Positions 1 through 8,286 of a stretch of 64,000 bases of DNA are shown in pieces; within the stretch, counting starts at the first letter, position 1; each line of letters starts with the position of its first letter. The position numbers and the translations under genes are program-made. Origin of the DNA: Akkermansiaceae bacterium. Lineage in GTDB: Bacteria; Verrucomicrobiota; Verrucomicrobiia; Verrucomicrobiales; Akkermansiaceae. Under the pieces are notes generated by a model. It was not told the DNA's origin. It made no database searches and worked only from the letters and a program-made list of their open reading frames with translations. Location of the stretch: contig JACKPZ010000020.1 in the NCBI GenBank assembly GCA_024233135.1, positions 1-64,000 on the forward strand, written 5' to 3'.

Positions 1-335
1 CGCGACGCCCCGGCACCCTCCGGCAGCATCACGTCCGCCAAGGCGAGCGCTCCGGGGAACCGCAGCGCGCCTTCGAACAAAGGGGCCTCGCCACTGGCGA
101 TCCATGAAGTGGTGCGTTGATATGCCGCTTCCCAGCCCATCGACTCGGTGTCGATCAGAAGTCCTGTTCCGGTGGGATCATAGATCGACCGGGCGATTTC
201 CCCGACCTGATTGCCGATGGCGAACACCGCCTCGCTTCCGCTGTCGTCCCTCAGCTCGGGCCGGTGGATTTCCAACCAGAGACGCTTCGGGCATTGGCGG
301 AATGAAATGATCTTGGACTTCGAAAGCTGGCGCAT
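1..335 (-). CDS. DUF2779 domain protein, N-terminal part (runs off window)
   Basis: Reading the minus strand from the ATG at 333-335 gives an open frame that continues past the window edge; about 111 residues are visible. It opens with SKSKIISFRQCPKRLWLEIH, the typical beginning of DUF2779 proteins, which are thought to carry a PD-(D/E)XK nuclease-like fold related to Cas4/RecB nucleases (family knowledge, not tested here). The stop codon of the WYL-type regulator remnant lies only 3 bases upstream, so the two were probably co-transcribed. Nuclease activity and any defence role are inference. The rest of the protein lies outside the window, so the catalytic residues cannot be checked. Confidence 0.72.
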   Translation of the reverse strand, partial: MRQLSKSKIISFRQCPKRLWLEIHRPELRDDSGSEAVFAIGNQVGEIARSIYDPTGTGLLIDTESMGWEAAYQRTTSWIASGEAPLFEGALRFPGALALADVMLPEGAGAS

Positions 336-338
336 GGT

Positions 339-590
339 TCAAGCGGATTCGTATTGTTCGATGGAGCGACGGAGCGTCGCGACAATTTCATCCCGAAGGG
401 ATTTCGGTTTCAGCACGGTCATTCTTTCTCCTTGGGAGAGAATATAGAAAGCAAGTTGCCACGAGCGGCGGACGGTAGCGGTCAAGGTATGGCGGCCGTC
501 GCGGGCGGTGATCTTCTGGTCGTGTGATAGCGGAGTTAACCGCAGGACCCGGGCCTGGAGTCGGATGGTTTCTCCAGATCCCTCGGTTGA
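339..590 (-). pseudogene. WYL-domain transcriptional regulator, C-terminal fragment
   Basis: The minus-strand frame ending at 339 carries about 75 residues resembling the end of WYL-domain regulators: the segment from IRLQARV through WQLAFYILSQGERMTVLKPK to LRDEIVATLRRSIEQY. WYL proteins usually have an N-terminal HTH and a WYL ligand-binding core and run to roughly 300 residues. Here everything upstream of about position 590 is missing, and the frame runs into unrelated sequence shared with the region just before the peptidase gene. I therefore call it a 5'-truncated remnant. The exact left boundary is uncertain. It sits directly upstream of the DUF2779 gene, which may have lost its regulator and promoter. 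Confidence 0.6.
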
Positions 591-705
591 GGCGTGTTTT
601 CCGGCCCGGATTGCGCACTTCGGTTCTTGCCGATCGAGAACGGCGGTATGACACAAGAGGCGGTTTTCTGAATCCAGGTTCGACCGCAGGCATCATCAGG
701 ACTCG

Positions 706-1560
706 ATGCACAACACAGATCCGCCCTTCGAAGGCATTGGTGTCGACGGGAAAAAACAAGCGGTGGAAACCCTACGGGAGTTCCTCGCATTTCCACTGAA
801 TCGAACCGACGGAATCTTCCGGAGGTTTGCCGAACTACCCGGTGCGACTAGCTTTGGGGAGGGCCGCAGACAGGTGCTTTTCGTGCCCGGCAGCCGCCCC
901 ATTGACTCGGGGCGTTGCCTGCTGGTGGCACACGCCGATACCGTATGGGACGATTGGCCGGCCGGAGAAACGGATGGCTCAGAAGTTCATCCAGTTCTGG
1001 TCGAGCGAAACGGAGTGATTCGCTCCGGAACACGAAAACACGGCATCGGAGCGGATGACCGGGCGGGGCTTGCCATCCTGTGGCTGCTGAGGGGACTTGG
1101 ACATTCGCTGATGATCACCGACCTTGAGGAGGTCGGGCGCCTGGGGAGCAAATGGCTCCGCGATCACGAACCTTCTTTCCTTGCACAAATCAACCGGGAT
1201 CACGCCTTCGCCGTTCAGTTCGACCGAAGGGAGGCACGATCTTTCAAGTGTTACGATGTCGGCACTCGCGGGTTCAGGCGCCACGTGGCGCAGGCGACGG
1301 GATTCAGCGAACCGGACCGCCGGGCCTTCACCGACATCTGCACCCTTTGCTCACCATCGGGGCCGGTCATGCGGATGTGCGGCACGAACCTCAGCATCGG
1401 CTACTACGACGAACATACGGAACTGGAGAGACTCGTGATCAGCGAATGGTTGCGCTCGTTCGAGGTCGCCACCCGCTGGCTTTCCACGCCACGGTTGCCC
1501 GCGTTTCGCCAGACCCGCGACGAACGACCGGAGCGCGGACAGGCGATGGATGCCGGTTGA
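706..1560 (+). CDS. M20/M28-like zinc peptidase family protein
   Basis: 284 residues. Metallopeptidase motifs are visible in the expected order: LLVAHADTVWDDW near residue 70 (first metal-binding HxD), GIGADDRAGLAILW near residue 113 (bridging Asp), TDLEEVGRLGS near residue 140 (catalytic Glu and metal ligand), and a C-terminal NLSIGYYDEHTELE with the last His ligand. This is the layout of the M20/M28/M42 dinuclear zinc peptidase superfamily; the length is short and there is no obvious dimerisation insert. No signal peptide is seen, so it is probably cytoplasmic. Substrate is unknown. It is divergent from the WYL/DUF2779 remnants and is followed immediately by an IS256-type remnant, so its flanks have been rearranged. 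Confidence 0.7.
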   Translation: MHNTDPPFEGIGVDGKKQAVETLREFLAFPLNRTDGIFRRFAELPGATSFGEGRRQVLFVPGSRPIDSGRCLLVAHADTVWDDWPAGETDGSEVHPVLVERNGVIRSGTRKHGIGADDRAGLAILWLLRGLGHSLMITDLEEVGRLGSKWLRDHEPSFLAQINRDHAFAVQFDRREARSFKCYDVGTRGFRRHVAQATGFSEPDRRAFTDICTLCSPSGPVMRMCGTNLSIGYYDEHTELERLVISEWLRSFEVATRWLSTPRLPAFRQTRDERPERGQAMDAG

Positions 1561-1599
1561 CAGCGTCCGAGGCTTCCTTCGGGAGGAAGGGCTTCTCCA

Positions 1600-2385
1600 A
1601 TCATCCCGACGGCAGGGCACAAGCATCTGCTGGATTTCGAGGAGGGGGCGAGCGAGAACGAGGAGGTGGTCAAGGGTTTGTTCGCGCGGCTCAAGGCGCG
1701 GGGTTTGCAGGCCGGTGTGGCGCGCAGGCTGTTGGTGGTGCGCGATGGAAGCGAGGCGATCGCCAAGGCGGTGCGGCACTTCTGGCCGGACGCGGTGCAG
1801 CAGGAATGCCTGGTGCATGTGGAGCGCGGCTTGTGCGGCAAGTTGTCATGGAAACACCGGGGCGAGGTGGTCAAGCGGATGAACCGGCTGCGGGCGGTCC
1901 AGGGTGCCGAGGCGGGAGAGGAGGCGTTCGGGGAGTTGCTCGATTTCGTCCGGGAGAAGAATCTGGCGGCGGCGGAGTGTCTGGAGAAGCGGCGGGAGGG
2001 GATCCTGGCGTTCCACGGACTCAACGTGCCCTCGACGCTCAACGTGACGTTCCTGAGCACCAACAACATCGAGAACGTGATGCGCAACACACGGGGCACC
2101 ATCGGCCGGGTGTGCCGCTGGAACCCGAAGACCGATCAGTTGAGCCGCTGGATGGGCGTGGCGCTGCTGCGCGCCCAGGAGGGCTTCCGGCGAATTCACG
2201 GGCACAAGGAGATGGGGGCGTTGGCCGCCGCGCTGGGGCGCTCCGGCTCCGCCGCCTCGTCGCTACGCTCCTCGTCGGCTCCGCCTGCGCGCCCCAGCGC
2301 GGGAGGGCATTCGGAACTTGCGGACCAGCAGCCATTCAGCTATCGAATGTCCATCAGCCAGACCGCTGAGATTCTAACGATCTAA
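1600..2385 (+). pseudogene. IS256-family (Mutator-type) transposase, C-terminal remnant
   Basis: The frame beginning near 1600 reads GHKHLLDFEEGASENEEVVK and continues through LLVVRDGSEAIAKAVRHFWP, QQECLVHVERGL and STNNIENVMRNTRGTIGRVCRW, which are hallmarks of the second half of IS256-type DDE transposases. The N-terminal third, with the first catalytic Asp region, is missing. After about 2227 the reading frame enters a GC-rich inverted repeat and then runs to a stop at 2383-2385 with no transposase similarity that I can see, so the natural C-terminus may also be altered. It is an inactive relic. It separates the peptidase gene from the GH operon and marks an old rearrangement. Confidence 0.75.
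2228..2302. repeat. GC-rich inverted repeat at the end of the IS256 remnant
   Basis: A 14-bp arm, CCGCGCTGGGGCGC, at 2228-2241 is perfectly complementary to GCGCCCCAGCGCGG at 2289-2302. The 47-bp loop contains GGCTCCGCC twice and a CTCGTCGCTACGCTCCTCGTCGG-like core. It could be a REP-like element or a transcription-stopping hairpin that entered the transposase frame. Only one copy was noticed in the window. Confidence 0.6.
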
Positions 2386-2438
2386 CGGAGAAAAAATTTT
2401 CCGCCCATTCCATCTTGGGCTCAAACAAGATCGGATCG

Positions 2439-3386
2439 TTACTCATCGTACTCGACGTCACCCGATCTCACATCAAGAGACCAGATTCCAGGAGCCCAAC
2501 CACTATCCGGCTTCAATGCCATCTCACCGCCGCCGATTTCGAGCGGATACCAAAGATAGCGGCTGTCCGCCAGTTCGTAGGGACGCCAGACGTCACCCAT
2601 GTAGATGACGGTGGTCGTTTCGGAACCGACGACCTTCAGCAGGTAGGTGGATTGGGAGCCGTAAGTCAACGTCTCCGGTGGAGCGAGATCTCGAAACTCG
2701 CTCCACGGGCCTTCCAGCTTTTCGGAGGTGGCGTATTTGTTCGCGTTTGGCCACCAGCCGGTGAGTTGGGATCCGAGGCAGTAATAGAGGCCGTCGTACT
2801 TTACGATCGCGCCGCCTTCGATCGGTGACTTGATAAAGGCCACGGATTCAGCCACGTCCAGATAGTTCTCGGAGAGGCGGGCGATGTGGAAGCCGCCTTC
2901 GGGCCGGGATTCGAAGATCAGGTAGGCTTGGCCGTCGTCGTCGATGAACTGGCCGATGTCGCGACTTTCCTTACCAAGCGGGCGGAAACTACGAACCCAC
3001 TCGTAGTTTCCATCGACCGTGTCGCAAACGGCGATGCCAACCTCGGCCCGCCGGTAGCGCGACCAGTGGCCGGGGACCTGGCCGTCGATGTGCATGTACA
3101 TCACGAACTTACCCGTCGCCTTGCAGTGAAAGACCTTGGGTCGCTCGATCTGCCACAAGCCCTCGATCTTGGCCGGATTTCTGCCTTCGAAAACCTGGCC
3201 GCGGAACTCCCAGTTTATGAGGTCCTTGGAAGCGTAACATGCGACCGGGCAGGTGCCGGGGTCGTTGTCGGGCGAACGGTCCTCGCCGAACCAATAATAA
3301 GTGCCATCGACGTCAATGATGGCGCCGCCGTGGGCCTGGATGTGTTGTCCGCGGTCGTCGAGCCAGATTTTTGCGGGGTCGATCAT
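2439..3386 (-). CDS. GH43-family hydrolase, exo-beta-1,3-galactanase-like
   Basis: 315 residues, no signal peptide. The five-bladed propeller motifs of GH43 are visible: HIQAHGGAIIDVDGTYYWFGE at the N-terminus, ERPKVFHCKATGKFVMYMHID near residue 82, FIDDDGQAYLIFESR near residue 148 and SPIEGGAIVKYDGLYYC near residue 187. The AHGG opening and the ERPKV...MWMHID-type block are known from GH43 subfamily 24 galactan 1,3-beta-galactosidases, so release of galactose from beta-1,3-galactan is a reasonable guess; subfamily assignment from memory is tentative. It is the last gene of a leftward run, starting 4 bases after the beta-propeller gene stops. Being cytoplasmic, it would act on imported oligosaccharides. 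Confidence 0.75.
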   Translation of the reverse strand: MIDPAKIWLDDRGQHIQAHGGAIIDVDGTYYWFGEDRSPDNDPGTCPVACYASKDLINWEFRGQVFEGRNPAKIEGLWQIERPKVFHCKATGKFVMYMHIDGQVPGHWSRYRRAEVGIAVCDTVDGNYEWVRSFRPLGKESRDIGQFIDDDGQAYLIFESRPEGGFHIARLSENYLDVAESVAFIKSPIEGGAIVKYDGLYYCLGSQLTGWWPNANKYATSEKLEGPWSEFRDLAPPETLTYGSQSTYLLKVVGSETTTVIYMGDVWRPYELADSRYLWYPLEIGGGEMALKPDSGWAPGIWSLDVRSGDVEYDE

Positions 3387-3390
3387 GGGT

Positions 3391-4257
3391 TCAGAGAGGT
3401 TGCATCACGCCTTCGCGCTCGTCGTGGAGTCGGGAAACATCGAGCCCGTCGAGGACGAGGAGGCCTTGGAGCGAAGAAATTAGGTTGGAATCGCTCCACT
3501 GCCATACAATCTCGCCCAACGCGTCGAATTCGAGCAACTGGATGCCCGACTCGCCGAAGCCTTCGCCATGGCCCTGCCAGTTGGCGAGCATGATGTGATC
3601 CTTCGGCAGGAGCTGGAACGTGGCGTAGAAGAACGGATTGACCTCCTTGGGAACCTGCTCCTTGCCGCCGAACTTGCGGACGATGCCTCCGTTTGCATCC
3701 AGCTCCACCATGAAAGCGCCATAGCCGGCAGAGACCAGCAGATGCCCGTTCGGCAGGCGCAGCGATTTCCACGCATGGAAGAACCCGTCGATCGGGAACT
3801 CGCGCAGGTAGTTGCCCATGAGGTCGGCCTCGCGGATGCGGTCGTTGCAGGACATCAGCAGCGAGCCTTGGGCGGTCTGGCGGATCAGGCGGACGTAGTC
3901 GCATTCATACTGGATCTTCCGTAGCTCCTTGCCGTCGGCATCGAGTTCCACCACACCCACGCCGGGGATGCCGGCGATGTCCACGCCGGCGAGCAGCGTG
4001 TGGCCACCCGGTTGGCGCCGGGCGGCGGTGACACCCTCGTAGCCCGTGTTCTCGAAAAGCACCTTGCCGGTGGTGATGTCGAATTCCGACCAGCCGTGGT
4101 GGTGACCGACCAGCAACCGCCCTCCGCCGATGAGCTGCATGTCGCGAGCCTGCGGATGGCCGATTGGCACAGCCCAGTCGTTTTCGGGATGGCTTTCATC
4201 CACGTGCAGCAACTGCACGAGGCCTTCGTCGATGGCGAGGAACCGGTGTCGGGTCAT
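3391..4257 (-). CDS. cytoplasmic beta-propeller protein of unknown function
   Basis: 288 residues without signal peptide or membrane segment. Repeated blade-like units are seen: GGGRLLVGHHHGWSEFDITTGKV, GHTLLAGVDI...GVVELDADGKELRKI, GSLLMSCNDRIREADLMGNYLREF, NGHLLVSAGYGAFMVELDANGGIVRKFGG and DHIMLANWQGHG...LLEFDALGEIVWQW. This is the pattern of a PQQ/NHL-type or arylsulfotransferase-like propeller of about six blades. No catalytic residues can be assigned. It lies 3 bases after the ABC transporter gene and 4 bases before the GH43 gene, so it is translationally coupled to both and probably takes part in the same glycan pathway, for example as a lyase, isomerase or scaffold. I do not recognise it further. 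Confidence 0.7.
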   Translation of the reverse strand: MTRHRFLAIDEGLVQLLHVDESHPENDWAVPIGHPQARDMQLIGGGRLLVGHHHGWSEFDITTGKVLFENTGYEGVTAARRQPGGHTLLAGVDIAGIPGVGVVELDADGKELRKIQYECDYVRLIRQTAQGSLLMSCNDRIREADLMGNYLREFPIDGFFHAWKSLRLPNGHLLVSAGYGAFMVELDANGGIVRKFGGKEQVPKEVNPFFYATFQLLPKDHIMLANWQGHGEGFGESGIQLLEFDALGEIVWQWSDSNLISSLQGLLVLDGLDVSRLHDEREGVMQPL

Positions 4258-4260
4258 GAA

Positions 4261-6030
4261 TCAGGCAGGTTGCAGAAAGAAGGAGAAGCGGGCTGGCTCG
4301 GCCGCCGCGAGTTCGGACGGAGTCCCGGAACGGATCACGCATCCGTCCTCAAGCACGATGATGCGGTCGGCGCGACGCAGCGTGCCTAGACGGTGGGCGA
4401 CGACGAAAGTGGTCCGTCCGGCCATCAGCCGGTCGAGCGCGTCCTGCACGATCGCCTCACTACCGCCGTCGAGCGCACTGGTCGCCTCGTCAAGGATAAG
4501 GACCCGCGGGTCACGCAAAAGAGCACGGGCGATCGCAAGGCGCTGGCGCTGGCCACCACTCAGGCGCGTCCCGCCCTCGCCGATGAAGGTGTCGAGCCCG
4601 TTCGGCAGGGCATCGATGAAATCCGCGACATTCGCGTCGCGGATCGCCGCCCGCATCCGCTCCTCCGGCACGGCTGGCAGCCCGTAAGTGATGTTCTCCC
4701 GCACCGTCCCCGCGAACAGCAAGGTCTCCTGACCGACTACCGCCAAGGATCGTCGGTAGCTCCGCAGGTCGATCGCATTCAGGTCGTGACCATCGACCCG
4801 GATCGTTCCCGCCGTGGGCCGGTAGAAGCCGACCAGTAGGTTCATCAGGGTGGATTTCCCCGAACCACTCGGCCCGACGACGCCGATGGTCTCGCCCGGC
4901 GTCACGATCAGATCGATGCCGCGCAGCGTGGCCATCAACTCCTCCCCGGCGGTAGCGGGATACTCGAAATGGACGTTTTCAAAATGGAACCCACCCTCGA
5001 CGCCTCCCAACGCCGGCTTCCCGTCGTTGTCCTCGGTTTCTTGGCGTTCCAGCACCTCGCCGATGCTCCGGATCGACTCGAATCCGCGCAGGATCACCGG
5101 AAGCATGCCGTTGAATTGCATCACCGCGGCGACGATTGAGGCGGTGTAGCCGGATAGCAGGACCAGGTCTCCCGGCGTGAGGCCGAGGCGCCCTTGGATC
5201 ACCAACCACGCGCCGCCGACCAACACCCCGAGCTGTAGCAGCATGAACTGCACCCAGGCCACCGCACCGAACAAGGCTCCGTGCCGGTCGAGTCGCTGGC
5301 CCGCCTCCCTGACCTCGCCGAAGCTCGACTCGACTCTTGCGAGCGCTTCGTCCTCGGTCGCATGGGCCCGCGTCACCGGGACCATGGTGATCATACCCAG
5401 CACCCGTGAACTCATCGACTCGATGCGGTCGCGAAACTCGTTGTTGTAGCGCTTCATCCGCGCGCTGAAAGCCAACCGGATGAAGGCAACGATCGGAATC
5501 AGCACGAAGAACACCGGCACGAAGACGGGCATGCGGACTGCGGTGACACCGATCGCCACCAGCACGCTGACCACCGCCGTGACGCCCGCATCGATCAGCT
5601 GGCGGCTCATCTGCTCGACCGCTTCGACGTCACGCAGCACCTTCGTCTGCATGCTGCCGGTGCTCCGCCGCTGGTGGAAACCGATCGAGAGCATCTGGAG
5701 CTTCCTCACCAGTGCCGAGCGCAGGCGGTTCTCCGTGCTCCGCAGCGCACGGCTCGAGTAGCGGCCGTAAAGCACTCCCGACGGGATATTCTGAAGCAAC
5801 ATCACTGCCCCGATGGAGGCGTTCATCCACAGCGCGGGCAGGCCCTCCCCGCGAGGCATCAGGACGGCATCGATGATGTTTGCGGTGACAATCGGGATCA
5901 CCCACAACGGGCTGGCCTTGAGAAGGAAGAACAACTCACCCAGCAGCAGCCACCACCGCTCCGGACGGTATAGCCTCCCAAGCGTCCTCCACGGTCGCGA
6001 GGAATCGAATCCTGTCACCTCGGCATTCAT
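4261..6030 (-). CDS. ABC half-transporter (fused permease and ATPase)
   Basis: 589 residues from the ATG at 6028-6030, whose ATGA overlaps the stop of the GH36 gene; I prefer this to the ATG 18 bases upstream. The N-terminal half has six predicted membrane segments (for example LLLGELFFLLKASPLWVIPIV and TAVVSVLVAIGVTAV). The ATPase half has Walker A GPSGSGKST near residue 386, signature LSGGQRQR near 490, Walker B VLILDEATSALD near 510 and the H-loop VAHRL. This is an MdlB/MsbA-type exporter architecture that works as a dimer. Finding an exporter-type transporter inside a glycoside hydrolase operon is unusual, since importers are expected; export of a product or involvement in envelope glycans are both possible. 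Confidence 0.93.
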   Translation of the reverse strand: MNAEVTGFDSSRPWRTLGRLYRPERWWLLLGELFFLLKASPLWVIPIVTANIIDAVLMPRGEGLPALWMNASIGAVMLLQNIPSGVLYGRYSSRALRSTENRLRSALVRKLQMLSIGFHQRRSTGSMQTKVLRDVEAVEQMSRQLIDAGVTAVVSVLVAIGVTAVRMPVFVPVFFVLIPIVAFIRLAFSARMKRYNNEFRDRIESMSSRVLGMITMVPVTRAHATEDEALARVESSFGEVREAGQRLDRHGALFGAVAWVQFMLLQLGVLVGGAWLVIQGRLGLTPGDLVLLSGYTASIVAAVMQFNGMLPVILRGFESIRSIGEVLERQETEDNDGKPALGGVEGGFHFENVHFEYPATAGEELMATLRGIDLIVTPGETIGVVGPSGSGKSTLMNLLVGFYRPTAGTIRVDGHDLNAIDLRSYRRSLAVVGQETLLFAGTVRENITYGLPAVPEERMRAAIRDANVADFIDALPNGLDTFIGEGGTRLSGGQRQRLAIARALLRDPRVLILDEATSALDGGSEAIVQDALDRLMAGRTTFVVAHRLGTLRRADRIIVLEDGCVIRSGTPSELAAAEPARFSFFLQPA

Positions 6031-8171
6031 GGCTTGCGGAGCAGCCACACCGAACCAATGAAATCGCCAACAGGCTTGTGGCAGATGATTCCGCCGGAGA
6101 TCTCAGGACTTTCGCCGACGAGGGAATCCTCCAGCACCCATTCGCCGGCAAGCGGGATTTCGATCTGGACCGGAGCATCCTTGAAAGTGTGTACGACGAC
6201 CAATGCCAAGGTCTCCGACTTCCGGACGACCGCCTGCCAGCCCCGAGGGTGACGCCAGCTCTTCCCCACCTCGCCGAAACGACGGCTGGTGCCGGACTTG
6301 ATGACTGGGACCGCCTTTCGATAGAGAGTGATCGCTTCGAGAACCAGATTCCACGAGGATTTCGACAGCTTTTCGATCGCCCCGGAAAGGCACATTCGTC
6401 CGAGGAATGTCGCAGCCAGACTGTAGGTAAGGCGCTGTAGGGAGTCCTCGGGATGGAGCACCGCCCAGATCTGATTCTGGCGTGGCAGGAGCAGCCGGTG
6501 GAGATTCGCCGCAATGATCGGGATCTCGACCAACTCGTGCGCGTCGGAAAACGACGACATCGCAGTGAGTGCCATCATCGACGGCTCGAGGCGGTGGCCG
6601 CCGGACGAGCAGTTTTCGACGACCAACTCCGGCAGGCGTTCACGGATTTTCTCGAAGAAGCGGTAGCTTCCCTCGACCTGCCGGCGCAGTCCCTCGCCCT
6701 GCGAGTCCGGGTGGTCGCAGCCGAGTCCGGCGGTCTCGTTGTAGTCCACCTTGAGGTAGCCGAAGCCGCAGTCGTCCAGCAGGTCGATCACGCGCTGGGT
6801 GAGAAAATCGACGGCCGCCGGGTCGTTCATGTTCCAGAACCGGCGCTCGCGGACGGTCACGGGGATGCCGTCGCGCTCGATGAAGTGCTTGCCCGCCCGG
6901 AACGACTCGCTCTGCGACCCGACCGTCTCCATTTCATACCACAAGCCGGGGATCAGCCCGCGCTCGCGGATCGCGTCCGCCGCGGCCTTGATGCCGTTGG
7001 GAAAAAGTTTGCTACTAGGATTCCAGTCGCCGTGGCCGCTGCTCCAGTCGGTGCCTTCCCGCTTGTACCAGCCGGCGTCGATCACCAGATAGCGCACGCC
7101 GGAGCCCTGCAGGCGGTCGGCGATGGCGCAGAGCTTCTCGTGGCTGGGATCGCCCCAGGTGGTGCACCACTCGTTGAAGATCACCGGCAGGTCCTGCTCG
7201 ACCTCGGGCTGTGTGTTGACCGCCTCGTCCTGCATCGCCGTCAGGCGGTCGCACAGGTCGTCGAGCCCGCCTTTCACGCAGGCCAGCGTCGCCGGCGTGG
7301 CTTCGAAGGATTCGCCGGGCGCGATGGTTTTCATCCAGTGCCCGAACTCGCGGTCGGCGAGGCCGCCGGAAATCGCCACGTCGTCGTGCTGACGGAAAAC
7401 CTCCATCTGCCAGGAGCCCGCCCAGTGAAGCCGCGCGCCCCACAGCACGCCGGACACGGTGTCCTCGACCGCTAGGAAGGGGAACCATTTTCTAACCGGC
7501 ATGGTGCCGACCTGCCCGAAGCGCTCGCTGAAGGCCCCCGCTCCGCTCCACGAGCGTTCGAGGTGGAGCTCCTCGAGGCTGCGGCACTCGTGCCGACCCT
7601 CGGCGCTCCACACCGAGCGGAAACGATGGACGTTCAGGCGCTCCGGCGCGTCGGCTTCGTGAAACGGCGTGATGCCCGAAAGCGAAAAGCTGGCGAACAT
7701 TTCCAAGGTCACCGGCCGGTCGGAGCCGTTGGTGAACGAGCACCCGACGCAAAGCGCGCCGTCGCCCTCGCGCCAGCTGAGGCGATGGACCGCCAGCAGG
7801 CCGTCCGCGGACGTCAGGCGGGTCTCGATCGTGGTCGCGCCGTCGCGCTCCTCCACCTCCCGGCCCTCGAAGCAAAATCGGCGGAGCGTTTCCGCGTTGC
7901 GCATCGAGTGGCCCTGCACGAAGGCACCCGGGTAAGGATCGCCGACGAGCTTGAACTGCAGCAGCGACTCGACCGGCCGCGCCGGCCACGGGTCATCTCC
8001 CGGCAGCACGTCGATGAATGCCTCGCCGTGCAGCGATTCACGCGGCGCGACGGTTTCCGCGGCGAGCGCCGCCGGCAGGATCTCCAGGCCGACGACCCCG
8101 GTGTCGGGGTCGTGGGGAAAGCGCACCAGGGTGTCGCCGAGGGTGTGGGAAGAAAGGTATTCGCGAGGCAT
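6027..8171 (-). CDS. GH36-family alpha-galactosidase (cytoplasmic)
   Basis: 714 residues using the ATG at 8169-8171 (MPREYLSSHTLGDT); an upstream extension of the frame has no similarity to the family. The N-terminal beta-supersandwich (about 1-320) precedes a TIM barrel that includes YLVIDAGWYKREGTDW, the nucleophile motif GFGYLKVDYNE, ENCSSGGHR and SFSDAHE with the probable acid/base Asp. These are GH36/melibiase landmarks. No signal peptide is seen, so it should hydrolyse imported alpha-galactosides. It overlaps the ABC transporter start by 4 bases and lies about 115 bases downstream of the GH88-like gene, forming one leftward operon. A second, secreted GH36 lies at 38-40.7 kb and is only distantly similar. 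Confidence 0.9.
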   Translation of the reverse strand: MPREYLSSHTLGDTLVRFPHDPDTGVVGLEILPAALAAETVAPRESLHGEAFIDVLPGDDPWPARPVESLLQFKLVGDPYPGAFVQGHSMRNAETLRRFCFEGREVEERDGATTIETRLTSADGLLAVHRLSWREGDGALCVGCSFTNGSDRPVTLEMFASFSLSGITPFHEADAPERLNVHRFRSVWSAEGRHECRSLEELHLERSWSGAGAFSERFGQVGTMPVRKWFPFLAVEDTVSGVLWGARLHWAGSWQMEVFRQHDDVAISGGLADREFGHWMKTIAPGESFEATPATLACVKGGLDDLCDRLTAMQDEAVNTQPEVEQDLPVIFNEWCTTWGDPSHEKLCAIADRLQGSGVRYLVIDAGWYKREGTDWSSGHGDWNPSSKLFPNGIKAAADAIRERGLIPGLWYEMETVGSQSESFRAGKHFIERDGIPVTVRERRFWNMNDPAAVDFLTQRVIDLLDDCGFGYLKVDYNETAGLGCDHPDSQGEGLRRQVEGSYRFFEKIRERLPELVVENCSSGGHRLEPSMMALTAMSSFSDAHELVEIPIIAANLHRLLLPRQNQIWAVLHPEDSLQRLTYSLAATFLGRMCLSGAIEKLSKSSWNLVLEAITLYRKAVPVIKSGTSRRFGEVGKSWRHPRGWQAVVRKSETLALVVVHTFKDAPVQIEIPLAGEWVLEDSLVGESPEISGGIICHKPVGDFIGSVWLLRKP

Positions 8172-8286
8172 TGCTGTGGGAAATGATGGGGATCCCGGGG
8201 TTCGAAGGCATTGGCGAGGGGCCCGGAGCATTCAGACTCGGGCCTCCGCGACCTCCGCGACTCCGCGGTTCGTTCGGTAGAAAGGC

